Source of the DNA: Apostichopus japonicus
Lineage: Eukaryota; Echinodermata; Holothuroidea; Aspidochirotida; Stichopodidae
DNA: 64,000 bases
Direction: 5' to 3'
NCBI RefSeq assembly: GCF_037975245.1
Contig: NC_092576.1
Location: forward strand, 36,670,611-36,734,610
In this document: one piece after another, positions 36,835-51,800 of the stretch
How the letters are laid out: each line of letters begins with the position of its first letter
Numbering within the stretch: the first letter of the stretch is position 1
Program-made: the position numbers and the translations under genes
The notes under the pieces: generated by a model
Told to the model about the DNA's origin: nothing
What the model saw: the letters and a program-made list of their open reading frames with translations, nothing else
Databases searched by the model: none

Positions 36835-39800
36835 GTAAGGGGAAAACATCGTGACAGGCCTTGGTTGATAATGTGTGGGTAAGACTAAGAGGGGAAGGAG
36901 GGGTAGTCAGAGGGTAAACGTATGGGGTATATAGGAGGGGATAAGGTAATGGTATTGTGCAGTGGCATTTACAAGTCTTGTGTTGAGACGTGCGGTTTGA
37001 AATGTTGCAATATTTGGAATTATTTTAAGCCGGGAAATATGTTAACATTTTATTTCACTACTATTTGTGTAATGTACATCACATCGTAAGGCTTTTCCAC
37101 ACGTTAGGATGAGACATGGTGAGTTTGGTGGGGAGAAGGGGGGGGGCGCGATTTTTAGTATAATAGGAAAAACTAACTTTAGAACTTAAAAACAAACTAA
37201 AACTACAAGAAAAAAAATTAAGATAAATTATTACTTAAAAATCTAAAACGAAACATGGGAAGATTATCAAGTTTATGGCAAACGAAAACAAATATTGTTT
37301 ATTTTCAAATACTATTATTTGTAATAAGCTTAAGAATATTTGCAAGAGTTAGGCAACTATAATTAATACATATACTGTAAATAGTTAAAAATAGCAAATC
37401 AGCAAATGTTAATGGGAGGGCCAAATGAGGGGTGGTGGAAGGGTTGTTTGGCCATCGTAACTAGTGGCAAATACCTGTACCTTGTCAACAGGCAAATTCA
37501 TTGACCTCCATGTTATTTATTAATGTAATGGCATCAGATATGCATTCAATATTTAAATATTTACTTTCCCTGCTTTACCTTTGAAGGCTTCACAACTGTA
37601 AACTGCCGTCATCGATCAATCCAGACATCATACCAGAAGAATCAAGATCAAGAAATATTAAAGGTACGATGTTTACATAAGAATTAAAAGAACTATTGCC
37701 CAAGTAGATTGCTTTTATTGCAATGTTTCACAGATTTGTGACAAGAGAGGGAAGTGTGGTAGAGGAGGATTTGGGGTGTGGGGGGGGGGGACTAGTATAA
37801 TGAGATATTTGTTGGTAAGAATGAATCTAGAATGGGGATCCAGTGGTAGATCTTGCATACAACAAACAGACTAGTTCTGTGTGGGGGTAGGGTGGAAGGG
37901 GGGGGGGGGGTGTAGGAGTTGGACTTCCTAAAAGTTCCTCCTTATGTGGTGTTCCTTGAGCTGATTTAAGCAGCTTTTTATCAAGTCCCTATATATATTA
38001 AAATAATATCTAAGAGAGTTAATGTTTTGAGTTACTTAATAAATTATTGTTATCCTATAAAATAATCACTGTGAAGTAAGCCAGAAGTATTAGGCAACGA
38101 AGAGATTATAATTATTGGTTGGATTACTAGTGACTGTTAATTTCTAGTACTTTATTACTAATTAATTAGTAGAGAGAGCATTTCCATGGTTCAGTTTACT
38201 GATAAATGACCCCTCTAGTACAGGTACATACAAAAAATGTTAACATTAAAACAATTAAATATCGAATCTTATGTATTGTTTAAAATAAGTCATTTTTATC
38301 TATGATAAGAAACAAATTGATATGGACTCTTAAGTATTGTTTAAAATATGTCACTAATATCTATGATAATTTATTGATTTTATTATTTCATCTATTTTTA
38401 CAGTCATATCATCAAATGAAGCTCGTTACCTTGATCTGATATCTGGTACATGGAGGAAGGTTTGTAATATTTGGTATTTGTTAGTAATTTATAATCATTA
38501 ATAATGTAAGTTTCTTTCACATTTCCCTGTGATACTGTTATGATTAGTAACACGCATAACAGTGACGTGGTTGAGGGGTCGATCATTTTTCAAAACATAA
38601 TCATTTAAAGCCAGCATCCTTGAGAGTTATAAACATACATTGTCTCCCGGTGTGGAATATTCCCGTGACAGAAGATATGATTCTTACAGGAAAGAAAACA
38701 ATATTCCACATTCCTAGTTCTCAATATCTTGCTCTTAATTCTAGATACATTTATTTGGATCTGAATGATTACTTAATACCAGGAAATGAATCTCGGTCAA
38801 AGTCATGTTCTTTAAAATCTTACTTTGTTTTGCTGTTTTTTTTTCTTTAATCAGGGCCCCGCTTCATAAAGGCTTACGATCGATCTTAAGTTTGATATAT
38901 TGAGCGTGTTCTTTAAAATCCTTCTTTGTTTTGTTTTGTTTTTCCATCCTTTAATATGATTAAATTAGAATAATCACTCAACTGTTATTGTACTTGGAAT
39001 TAAAGAGATTCTTCAGAATGCATTTTGTTAGTAAAAAATTCTTCTTTTTTTCTCCGTGGAAAATGTCTGTGCATTATTTTTTTGCAACATAATTAAAATG
39101 ATGAGCTCATATAATATTACCTTTCTAGATGCATTCATTAATTTTAACATATATTTAAAAAAAAGAATCGTTAAACCTAGTGTGAGAGCTTTACTTTGTA
39201 GGAAGTAAAACATACACATATAAAAAGCAAAAATTAACTAGTTTAAAACTTTGTTTCAAATATCTGCTGAATTGACCGATAAATTAAACTACGATATTAA
39301 CACCAAAATTCATTGTCTCTTAAACGCCTCAATTTTGCATGATTAGTATTCTATTAAATAATTACTATTTCTTTCTTTCAATAGCCTGATGACATCCAGA
39401 CTATTACAGAGATGTGTTCAGGTCCTTTGGTCATCAACAGAGACACCAGTGAGTCTGTACAGAGGTCAGTCATAGAGCTCCTGGTGGAAGCATCCAATCG
39501 TGACGTAAGTAAAACATAAAGGGATATATTGAATAAATACATCAATACAAGTTAAAATTATATAAAATCGCTGGATGTCTTAAGAAGAGATAAGATCTAT
39601 TTAGTTATTAAAAATTAAACTGTTTGAATCAGAACAAGGAAATACAGGTTCAACTTGATAAATATTTTTATGCTCTAGATAAGACAGAATGGTAAATACA
39701 AGTAATAAATATAAATAAAATAATAAACTACTGGATATAGTGTGTAGGATAATAAACAATAAAAATAATCATTATTAAATTCTTTTCCAAGGTTTTTATT

Positions 39801-42800
39801 CAGCAATAGTTCCTGTTTATCTTACCTTAATTAATTTTTTCGTTCAAAATCTTCCCAGAAAGTGAAGTATAAAATAATAATTTAAGAAAGAAAGAGTCAA
39901 TGAATTGTTTCCTGTTTTACGGACTCGGCCGAATATGTTGCTTTTGTACCTTTAAATAAAAACAGAAATGGAAAGTAGTAGAATGCCTCAATAACAAACT
40001 GATAATTAAATATAAAATGTATAAATAATTTAACAGTTCACTAAAGAACCAATCCCACCTCAATCAGATCTTCCTTTCACAAATTAAATAAATTATATTA
40101 AAAGTAAACTAATTTGGAACATATTAGTTCTGTCTCAAACAACCTCCCCCCCCCCTCATCCCCCTCAAACACATCTTACATTTAAATGTGTAAGTAGTCT
40201 GCATGCTCCCCCACCCTCAAACACCCCTCCTTAACCACTCACACCCATCCCTACCCAGTATGACACTCATTGGTCCATTTATCTCTCACCCCTTGCACAC
40301 GCTTTGACAATAACATCATAACATTCACAAGGGTAAAACATATCCATGCCCTCTCTTGCACCAAGACACCCTCCTAATACCCCAACCAAATATCACTTTA
40401 CCTTAACACACCCTTCCTTACCGTAACACACCCCTCCCTACACCACTGACATCCCTTGGTCCGTCCATCCCTCACCCCTCTTACACACCTTTAACTCATT
40501 CTATAAAATAACAATGACTGATCTCTTTAATAAACCTAACCCTCTTGTTTACCCTTTAACATCTTGAAATGAAAACAAATATAAAGCGAAGATAAAACAC
40601 ACTTTTACGAATAAAATTTACTTTTTTTACAAATTCAAACCACTAATTGTTAAATAATTAACAAAATATGATTAAAATAAACAAAATATTTTTTTATTAA
40701 TATTAAATTAAAACAACAATAAAGTTAATATTCCTATATTAATAATGTTATTATTTTCAAGTATTTATCCTGTAAACAAACATGATGATATTAATTCTAT
40801 TTATTATTTTCCTTTCTTCAGATTCCCATAATCCAGGTGGATCTAGGCTTGTCCTTTAGTATGATTGATGAAGATGGGAACATTATCCTCTCCTCTGGTC
40901 TCTCTCTACCAATCATAACATCAATAGAGAAGATGAGCATACAGACAGAGAAAGGGAGAGAAATGAATGAACATGAAGTTAATGGAATATTAAACTATGT
41001 ACAACACTCTCAGAGATTCAAGCTACTGGTGTAAGTATAATTAATAAGTATGTAAATAATATTAGTAATTAATGAAAACACTAATAAATATTAATGATGT
41101 AAACAAGATAGGAATTGCTAATATAGTAAATATTTAATATTTATTGAAGGTTTATTGATAGGTGTATGTAAATGGAGAAGTAAAAGAAAACAAATAAATA
41201 ATAAATTGAATAAACAAATAAACTAACAATGTAAGAACAGTCATCAGGTGAGGAATATGATTAATAGGAGAATAAAATAGAGACAACATGAGGCAGAAAC
41301 AATTAAACTTTAACAATAAATTTAAAAAAAAACATGAAATGCATTGAAATAAAGAGATAGGAGTCCATAGCTTAAATGTAAAAAAATAAACAATATATCT
41401 CATTGAAACAATAACAACAAATTAGGATTTAACTACACCTGGATATGAGGAATAAATCATTTACGTAACCATCATCTTTGAGTATGTAAAACGACGTTTT
41501 GCCTAAGTAAAATAAAAAATAAAATAAATAAACACAAACTTTGATGAATTAAATTAACAATTTTTTTTTGTAAGGAAATAGGCTGGAACGAAAAAAAAGT
41601 CAACTTTGTTATACTAATGCTCAATATTTTCCTCTTGAAAAGGAGGAAATTTTCTTGAATAATTTTATAAATTGTTTATTATCGCACATTTATTTTAAGG
41701 TGCAAACAAGAGAGTGATATATATTAAACATATCGTAATTGGCCTCATCTATTAATACGGTACCTCTCTCAACTAATTTCCCTCATCCACCCTTTCCCCC
41801 ACTCCCCCTAAACCAAACTATGCTATACCACTTACCAATTTCGTTAAGCTATGTTTAAACACTTGGAAACTTATCTACCCCCCATACACACTCCCCCACA
41901 CACACTACGCCCCACACATACTACCCCGCACACACTACCCCCCCCCCACACACACACACTACCCCCAACACACAAACACTCAGCAAGGTCTCCTGTCATA
42001 CTACTATTGTCCGTCTCTTCTGATCAGCCTGTCGTCACCTCCTCCACTCCAACCCTTTGCTCCCTCCCTTCCGCCATGACAGACAACTCTTGATATATGC
42101 ATATTGTTAGCCCAACTAACATTACAGTCAATCTCCACACAGTAGAGACCAATCAAACAGTCTATATGTAAATAACACTCAAAATCACGTATATATTATT
42201 TTATAAACAAACGCAGTACATCTGTGTAAAGAATAATCTCTAAGATTTTAATGTAGATCCTTACTAACATCGCAGTATTTTCCTGTCCCCTACCAAACCC
42301 CCCCCCCCCCCCAACCCACCACCCTCCCTCCCAAACCTACAAGGCCAATATCCCTTATATTATCTCTATATACTCTACATTGTGTGTGCAGTTTACTTGA
42401 CCCGTCCCGTGGGAACCAAAAAGCTACGTTGTGTCCAAATAATCTAACCTGTCATATATACCCAATACTGTACACGTTTATATCATACATTTGTACGTTA
42501 AAAATTTCCACTCTTTTCTACTCAGTAAACATTTTGTTTTATCGCAAAAGTCTATTGAACTTATTTCATCATTATTTGTTCGTGCTAACGATGTACACTG
42601 ACTGTACTGACACTTTCAATAGTTTAACATGTTCTTTTGTTCGACACCTGTCAATCAAATACTTGAACAATACAATGAAAAGAAGTCGTATTCAATGGAA
42701 TAGACGCGCGCGCCTTCCAATGAAAAGAAGTTGTATTCAATGTAACAGCCCGCGCGTCCTTTATAAAAACACCTGGAATTTACTGACAAACAAGTACCTG

Positions 42801-45800
42801 GGGATTGCAATAGACACGTCGCTTCTAGACACTGTCTGGTTTTAAATCGTCCGTAGGCCTTCCTGATGTTGATTTGATTCTGTGAAGAACATATTTTTTT
42901 AAGTATTACATTTTTTTCCGTCCTTTTTTTTTAAATTAATAATTGTTGAAGAAAGGATAGAGAGAAAAGATAAGGGTATGTATGAAATTAATAAGAAAAG
43001 AAACCAAAGGAAACAAGTGTATAGGGATAATAAATAGCAAATAGCAATTAATATACATATTTATTTCTCAAAATATTTATTATAATTTCACTATGCACTT
43101 AATCTTAGTAAATGTTGAATTAATATACTAGTTAAGAACTAGGGAAAGTCCCCTAAGAAACTAACTAATTTCAGGAGTTATTGACAGTGTAATTTGACAG
43201 TGTAATGGGCTTTCATGGATATTAATAATGGGGATGGTTTGAAAAATGGGCTGGATAACTCTTTTTTTTTTCCAAGTGGCAAGTACCATCTCCTTTCTGA
43301 GAGTCTGTAAGGTTGCAGGCCTGGACGGTCTATATCTATGGTATTATTATAATATACATATAAAACATCACTATATCATGAAAGAAAAACAATTATTTGA
43401 TGGTTCATTGACCATTGTTTATACTTAACAAACTTGGACATTATGGAATTCGAGGAATTGTTCATAAATAGCATACTAGTAATTTGTCCAACATTGGGCC
43501 GATAAAGTCTTAAAAAAATTCATTCAAGTTCCATAATAGTTTTAGATTTGACAATAAATTATTTATTAAAGATGGAAATAAATTTTTGCATATTAACTAG
43601 CATAGTCCTATTAGGCCCTCCAACACAAGTAATAACAATGGACCCAAGTCCTTGTAACCAAGTACAACATAGCAAAAAAAGAAAACATTACTTCATCTTT
43701 CAGACCTGTTTTAATCTCAATCTGTTAAAATAACACGAACACATCTACCGCACCTAACATTGTTCCCTCCACCATAGGCGTAGGAGGTGGGGGGGGGGCT
43801 GGGGGGCTGCAGCCCCCCAACCAAATTATTTGGTGAAAATTCGGGCAATATGCTGAGAATTTTTCGGGCACCTACTGTAAGAAAAATAATTTGCAGTGTT
43901 TTTCATTTTTTGGGGGTGAAAATTCGGCAATATGCTGAGAATTTTTCGGGCATCTACTGAAAGAATAATAATTTGTAATGTGTTTTTCAATTTTTTGGTG
44001 AAAATTCGGGCAATATATGCTGAGAATTTTTTCGGGCACCTACTGAAAGAATAATTTGCAGTGTGTTTTTCAATTTTTTTTTTGAAAATTTGGGCAATAT
44101 GCTGAGAATTTTTGGGGCACCTACCAGTGGCGGAGCGTCCATACAGTCAGAGGGGCGGATGCCCCCCTGACAGACTCAAATGGACTGCTGGCGCCCTTTT
44201 CAGCTTTTTGCCACTTTTTACTTATTCGCGAGTATTGACTTTTTTATTGCGCTCTCAAATACTGTACCTATTGACATTTGTCACATTTTGTTTGTGCAAT
44301 TTTCTGACAAATGGCGACGACATCTATTTATTCTTTGTTTATCTGCAAATTAGCAACGCCCGGAAAGGGTCATTTCCGGTGATCTAGGGAGTATCTTTAC
44401 TCAAAAAATTTCTGTACGCTCCGCGCCAACCTGTGGTGGCGCTCCGCTTAGATAGTGTCGAAAGCACCCCTTCAGACCATTCTCTCCCCCTGACCAATAC
44501 CCCTAGCTCCGCCAATGGCACCTACTGAAAGAAGAAGAATTTGCAATGCGTTTTTCAATGGTTAAACTTATATTATTATTAATATTATCATTATTGTTGT
44601 AAAGACTTCCCAATAATTATAACAAATATGGAAGGGTAATAAGACGGAAAATGATTTTATGTTATTGGCAGGTGATGTAATAACTGATGAATGCGTACCG
44701 TTATATGATATGCACATTAACATGTGGAACGAGCGCGGAACGCGCGAAAAAATTTTGATTATATTTTTCGGGCAAGTCGTTACAGCCCCCCCCCCCCAAA
44801 TCAAATGAGGCTCCTACGCCTATGAATGCCCTCCACCCCGTAACTACCCCCACTAGACCCTGTAATACATTACTTCCTTTACTCCCTTCTTTCCTTTTGC
44901 AATATAAGCAATTTCCACAGCCCACTCCCCACCTTACTCTAACCCTATCATGTTCCACCTGTGGTTGACCCCCTTCCCACTGGTATCTTAACATTTCTTT
45001 TACGTCATTTCTTTATATCATCTCATTTCATTACTTATGTATTTGATCTTCGTTACCATAAGGAAGTATATTTCAGTATTGCGATTGTCCCTTATAGTTC
45101 GTACTTTTTATTTGTATTCATCTTTTGCAGTACCATCTAACCACCCCCCCCCCCCTCACCCGCCCACGCCCTGCCCCGACGTGCGTCTATAGTGAGAAAA
45201 GCAAAACAAAGTTTAAAGAGCAAAGTCTATTAGCTGTGACCTACAGTATTCTAGGCCTTTCTCTCTCTAATACACGCACACATTAATTTCATCCAGATAC
45301 GACTGCCTCACCATACTCTGAATAGTGTATCCATTGTTAGGAGTCAGTGTGTATCTGACATATGACAACTGTGTACAGACCAACTAGTGATGGTTAACTT
45401 GCCTTTCATTATAATCTTTCTTGATATAATGATGTACACTGTATATCAAGCTCATTGTATTCTTTATACATGACCTGTCGATCGCGCGGTAATGCGTCAC
45501 GTGACTAAACGACTGCAGCTCCGGTATCTGGATACGTCAATGATCTGTTGTTCTGAAAGTCATTTTGACAAGTACTAAATATGTCTCTATTTTATTATAA
45601 TGTTAGCCACACGATGTTTGGAAGAAAACGATACTAACTACTAACATCTTATACGATTTCATTAGGCCTATTATTATATCGAAAACGATCTTAATAAATT
45701 GGTGGAATATGGTTCAGTCGGTGGATTTGTGTATGCTGCCAGGAAAGAATAGGACCTCTAGTACTGGTGCTCCCCCCCCCCTCCCCCTTCCACCCCATTT

Positions 45801-48800
45801 TTTCTTAAACGTCACACAGCGTATTTCTTGTAGCAAGACTTTGCGTCTAGGGACCACACTCTATCTATCGTCTAACATTCTTATTTCCGGGTAGGAACCC
45901 CAATGCCCTACGTTGGCTTAAATGACCCCAGGGCATCATACCCTCCATTGTAAAATACCACTATGGCCCTCATATCAAGGTCCATGCCCCTACTTTCATT
46001 TCGAACTTATCAAATATTATTTACTAGCACAACCTTCTGTTAGAGCTAATTTATAAAGACATAAATTATAGTCTAAACATACTGTACCTCAGAATACATC
46101 ATGTGGGCTCTATTTTATTTTGTTTTTATTCTGGGGGAGAGGTGGGGCACCCTTGACCACTATATATGAGAGTTAGCTTCAGTGATGCTACTGCAGCACC
46201 CACTCAGTTATAAACATATCTAATTCACACCTGGCTTAGCCATAAACATTTAAGTCACTACCTAAATCAGTCTGAATATTCTCATTTTACATCGTACCCG
46301 GTACCCCACCTTATAAAATCATCCACACGACACTAAGTTTCGTGATTAAATGATTGCATGTTGTAATCAGTTTATCAAATGTTAACGAATGCAACTGAAC
46401 TGAGTGGGTGGACCGTGTAGCGGACTGGGGAGTTGCTCCCCCCCCCCCCCTAGTTCGCCTCTTAACAAGTGCCCTGTATATACGTATATTCACAGTGCCT
46501 CAATATTCTTAGTTAAGACATTGGAGCACTGATACAGGAAATCGCAATGGAACTGATATAGGCCTACATAAAAAAAAACATGGACGTAATCAATATATTT
46601 ATGAACTGTAGTTTTACATTAGACTACTACACTGTTCACACGATTAAGATGTTAGGAGACCTCTACGTTTATTGCTATTCTATTAATGAATAGTTGAAAC
46701 TAAAAGAAAAAACGCATGGTCATCGCATACACGTTCGTGCATATATACCGGTACGTGATGAGATGTTATACTAAACCTTGTATTTTTTCTTTCTGTATGC
46801 CATTCCTATACGTACCTAGAAAATTGAGGTTGTAGGCTACACTACTGACTAATGAAATCACAAGAAATGATAAGAGTGACTTCGCTAAAAAGTAATTGTA
46901 ATAGCGCATATCACATGTACAGAGGTCTACATGATCGTTGGTCTACTTTCCTTTTGGAAGTGAAAACTCTCAGCGCGGGGGGGGGGGGGGGTTGCAAGTG
47001 AAAACTCAGCAGGAGGGGGGATGTCTGCGGCCCTGCTTCAATTTAATGGAACTATTGCAAGTAAGCCGGCACTTTCACTTACTGATAAAGAAACATCAAG
47101 ACTGAGCAAATCTTTGCATCAAGTACTGTTTTAACATTTTCTTCCGCCAGGTAGAGTTGAATAAAATGTTTGATTCTACACGGACGGGATTAGTCTTTTA
47201 AACTGCAATAGCACGGTGAGGTATCTGAGCACTCAAGGAAAAAACTAACGATTGGTAGTTGGGTGGTGGGGGGGGGGGGTCGGGGAGGAAGTAGACATGG
47301 GGTGAAAATAATGAAACAGCTTTAAAAAGTGCAATAGCACGGTACAGTATCTGAGAACTCAATGATAAAAAAAATAACGATTGGCGTGGGGGTGGGGGAA
47401 GGTAGAAACGAGGTGGAAAGAATGAAACAGCATTTAAAAGTGCGATTGCACGGTGCCGTATCTGAGCCCTCATCGTGGTGTGGTTGGAGAGGATGGGGTG
47501 AGGGAGATAGAAACGAGGTGGAAAGAATAAAACAGAGCCTTTAAAGGCATTGAAGACTCGCCCAAACCGAGTGCGGCCATCTGAAAAAGTTAACCTTCTG
47601 TTGGTTACAAGTGACGTTTTGTTCGTGTCGCTACAAAATACAGGCAGTAATGAAACGTGATACCTTGTTATCTTTAGCTGGACCTGAGATGTCCATCGCT
47701 GTATCGTTTCTACACTGTGCTGTGGGTATTCACCGCAGCTGCATGTACTGACTGTACACTAGAGTCTAATTACCGACGGTAGCAAGTTGTGTGTCTATTT
47801 TATGGAATCGACGGTGTCTAACACTTTTCTTACACCTCATTCAAAACTAGGTCAGATAACCGGCATTACACGTTTCTTTTTGCGAGAGTCTTTACACCCT
47901 TTAAATGTGCAATAGCACGTTGCGGTATCTGAGAACTCGAAAACAATATAACGATTGGTAGTGGAATGGGGATGAGAAGGGTGGGGAGGTAGAAACGAGG
48001 TGGAAAGAAAATGAAACATAGCTTGTAGAGTGCAATAGCATGGTGCAGTATCTGAGCACTCAACGAAAAACTAACGACTGGTAGTGGGGGTGTGGAGGGT
48101 GGGGGAGGTAGAAACTAGGTTGAAGAATGAAACAGAGCTTTTAAAGTGCAATATCACGGTGCGGTATCTGAGCACTCAACGAAAAACTAAAGATTGGTAG
48201 TTGGGATGGGAGTGCGGAGGTAGAAACGAGGTGGAGAGAATGCAACAGAGCTTTCATTAGTGCAATAGCGCGGTGCGGTATCTGAGCAATCGACGAAGAA
48301 AAAAATACCGCTTGGTTGTAGGGTTGTGGATGGGAGAGGTAGAAACGATGTGAAAAGAATGAATCAGAGCTTATTCTATGTTTGTAAACAAATATATTAC
48401 TTGACAGAGCAATTTATGAAGTAATATGAAATATTTTCAAATTGAGGGCGCTGTGTCAAAATGGAAACATTTCTGTTGTGAATCTTACGGATCCGGATTC
48501 ACAGCTTTTAAATTTTTCTAAACCTACCATCATTTATAAATCCCTTTATTCTCTGGCTCGTTAAACTTGTTCTAACTTTCTCACATTCCACCAACTGATA
48601 GGAATCGAAGACATTCAACAAAGGTTTGATGTTTCATATGTTCATTACAGAACATTACATTTGCCCATTTAACTTGCGACATAAAACATACCGTGTGTAT
48701 TAAAATATTATCAGGAGATATACCACCACGTCTTCAATTTATGCATAAATGATATTTGTGTCGTTCCGAATAACACTTAAAGCGAAATTTAACTTTAATG

Positions 48801-51800
48801 ACACATTTTATGTAAGCTGACAATATTGCGGAAAAGAATGTTAATTTGTGATGTTTACTGTAAAGCTTAAAAAAAAAAACTTTTTTCTGTGTATTTCTTA
48901 ACGAGATATTGATGACGTAATCAATTTACATATTCATGTGTTTGTTTGCTTATTCGTGGGTCTGTTTCTGCGTTATGAGATTAACTAAATTCGCAGCAAC
49001 TTACAGTTATGGGCAAACGAAATTAGATATAAAAAACTGATGTAATCAGTTTTCTATGACTAGTACTAGAAACTCTTTGGATTTTAGAAGAAGATATCAC
49101 CTACACTTCCCTTTATTATACACCCCAAGCTACTACCCCCCCCCCTTTCATCCCCTTGAAGCGCCCTCGATAAGCCGGACATTCCTTCATATTGATATTA
49201 TGTTGATAATGGTCGTTTCATTTCAAAAACTTATAAACACAAATATACGACTGGATAATGGAAGAGCAAATAATTTCATGATTTACTTTTTGGTTCCTTG
49301 CTTTAGCAAAAGGAACCTATGCAGTCAGGTTGGCGTATGTGTGTGTGTGTGTGTGCGTCTGCGTCTGTGACACTTGCTTGGGTACGCTCTATCTCAATAA
49401 GGGAATGTTGGATTGAGGCCAATATTGGACTATAGATCCGCCATATGGAGAAGGTGTGCCCTATTGTTTTTGGTGCCCACAAAGGTCACCAAAGGTCAGT
49501 TATGGTCCAAAAACCGAAAATATTAAAACTGCAATAACTCCCAGTGCCAATGTGCGACAAGATTGATATTTTGGGACAAGTTGTGAACTGGTTAGGGGAG
49601 CATTTTCAAACTTAACGGTCATGTGATCCGAGGTCACCAAAGGTCAATTAATGATAAAAAACTAGTATTTTTGCAATAACTTGAGAACGAAATGTCTGTT
49701 AGGGTTGGGAGTTGCCTCAATGTAATCCAATTGTCGACCCGCATCTGGGTGACCCTTGACCTCAATTTGACCTCAATTTGACCTCTGGTGACCTTTTCGT
49801 GTTTTTGGGATTTTTACAGTTTCGATGCCATTTTCAGATGTCAAAGGTACCTTCTGATCATAAATGTCAATAGGTTGACCCCGTGTGACCTTTATGTGCG
49901 AAGTTATATGGGGTCAAAGTTTTTCGGTCGGAGTTAGGATGGTTGTACAGACTTTTCGTTTTGTTTTTTGGAATCAGTATATTAAACTACATCTGAAACC
50001 AAGGTCAAAAGGTCAAAGGTCACATTAGAAAAAATGTGCTTATTTTGGGAGGAAACGAGCAAAAAAGAAAATGTTCGGTTTTGATGCTAGATTTGGATAT
50101 CAAAGGTACCTTCCGATCAAAAATGTCAATTGGTTGACACCCGTGTGACCTTCGTGTCCGAAGTTATACGAGGTCAAAGTTAATTTTCAGACATTTAATG
50201 CAACAACTCCCAGTTCCAAGGTGTGACATGGTTGATATTTTTGGACAAGTTGCAAATGGTATAGGGGAATATTTTCAAACTTAACGGTCATGTGATCCGA
50301 GGTCACCAAAGGTCAATTAATGTCAAAAAACTAGTATTTTGGGGGTAGAAAATGGGCAAAGAAAAAAATGTTTGAATTTTTATAGTTTGATGCTCTAATT
50401 TAGGTCTCATCAATCAAAAATGTTAATTAGTTGACCCAAGGTGACCTTTGTATGTTAAGTTATATGAGGTCAAAGTTAATTTTCAGACATTTAGTGTAAT
50501 AACTCCCAGTGCCAAGGTGTTACACGGTTGATATTTTGAGACAAGTTGCAAATGGTATAGGGGAATATTTTCAAACTTAACGGTCATGTGATACAAGGTC
50601 ACCAAAGGTCAATTAATGATAAAAAAACTAGTATTTTTGCGACAACTTGAGAACAAATTGTCCGTTAGGGTTGGGAGTTGCTTCAATGTAATCCAATTGT
50701 AGACCCGCATCTGGGTGACCCTTGACCTCAATTTGACCTCTGGTGACCTTTTCGTGTTTTGTGGATTTTTACAGTTTCGATGCTATTTTCAGATGTTAAA
50801 GGTACCTTCTGATCATAAATGTCAATGGGTTGACCCCCATTTGACCTTCGTGTGCGAAGTTATTTGAGGTCAAAGTTAATTTTCACACATTTAATGCAAT
50901 AACTCCCAGTGCCAAGGTGTGACAAGGTTGATTTTTTTGGACAAGTTGCAAATGGTATAGGGGAATATTTTCAAACTTAACGGTCATGTGATCCAAGGTC
51001 ACCAAAGGTCAGCTAATGTTAAAAAAGTAGTATTATGGGGGGAGAAAATGGGCAAAGAAAAGATGTTTGAATTTTTACAGTCATGCTCTATTTAGGTCTC
51101 ACCGATCAAAAATGTCAATTGGTTGACCTCCGGGTGACCTTTGTGTGTGAAGTTACATACAAGTTCAAAGTTAATTTTCTGACATTTAATGCAATTAAAT
51201 CTCAATGCCAAGGTGTGACATGGTTGATATTTTGGGACAAGTTGTGAATGGGGTGGTGGAACATTTTGAAACTTAAAGGTCATGTCGTCTGAGGTCACCA
51301 TTGTTATCGTATCTGTTGACCCGCTTGTAGGTCTCTTATATTTCTTACATTTTCGACGCCATATTTAGATCTCAAAAGTGCCTTTTGATAAAAAATCCGA
51401 TCACATTTTGTGATCACAAAAGTGTTGGCTATAGTGTTGGTTACTTTATGGGAACATGTAGGACCACAATTACTTGGACTATTTCAGCCCAATCTTGCTT
51501 GATAATATTATGTGTATTGTCATATACCCCAAGCAAGGAACCACAGTGCCCTTGGGCTCTTGTTGTAAACTTTCTTCCTTCAGGTAGAGTTGGGAAACAT
51601 GTCAGGTTACATCAGCGGCATCTGTCTGTTTAGACAGGCATAGTGTGGTGCCGTTTATGAAAACCCACAATGAACGGAAGAGGCCGGTTTGGAAAGAAGA
51701 GGGGATGGGGTGGGGTTAGGTGGGTTGAAAAGAATGAAACAGAGCCGTACTTAAACCTGTCTATTCACTGTTGCCCCACTGCAATAATTTATCATCAGTT

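Noticed and set aside
42384-42845. 153-codon open frame in the A2-B2 intron
   Set aside because: Composition looks random and it includes a duplicated 48-bp segment; no family signature.
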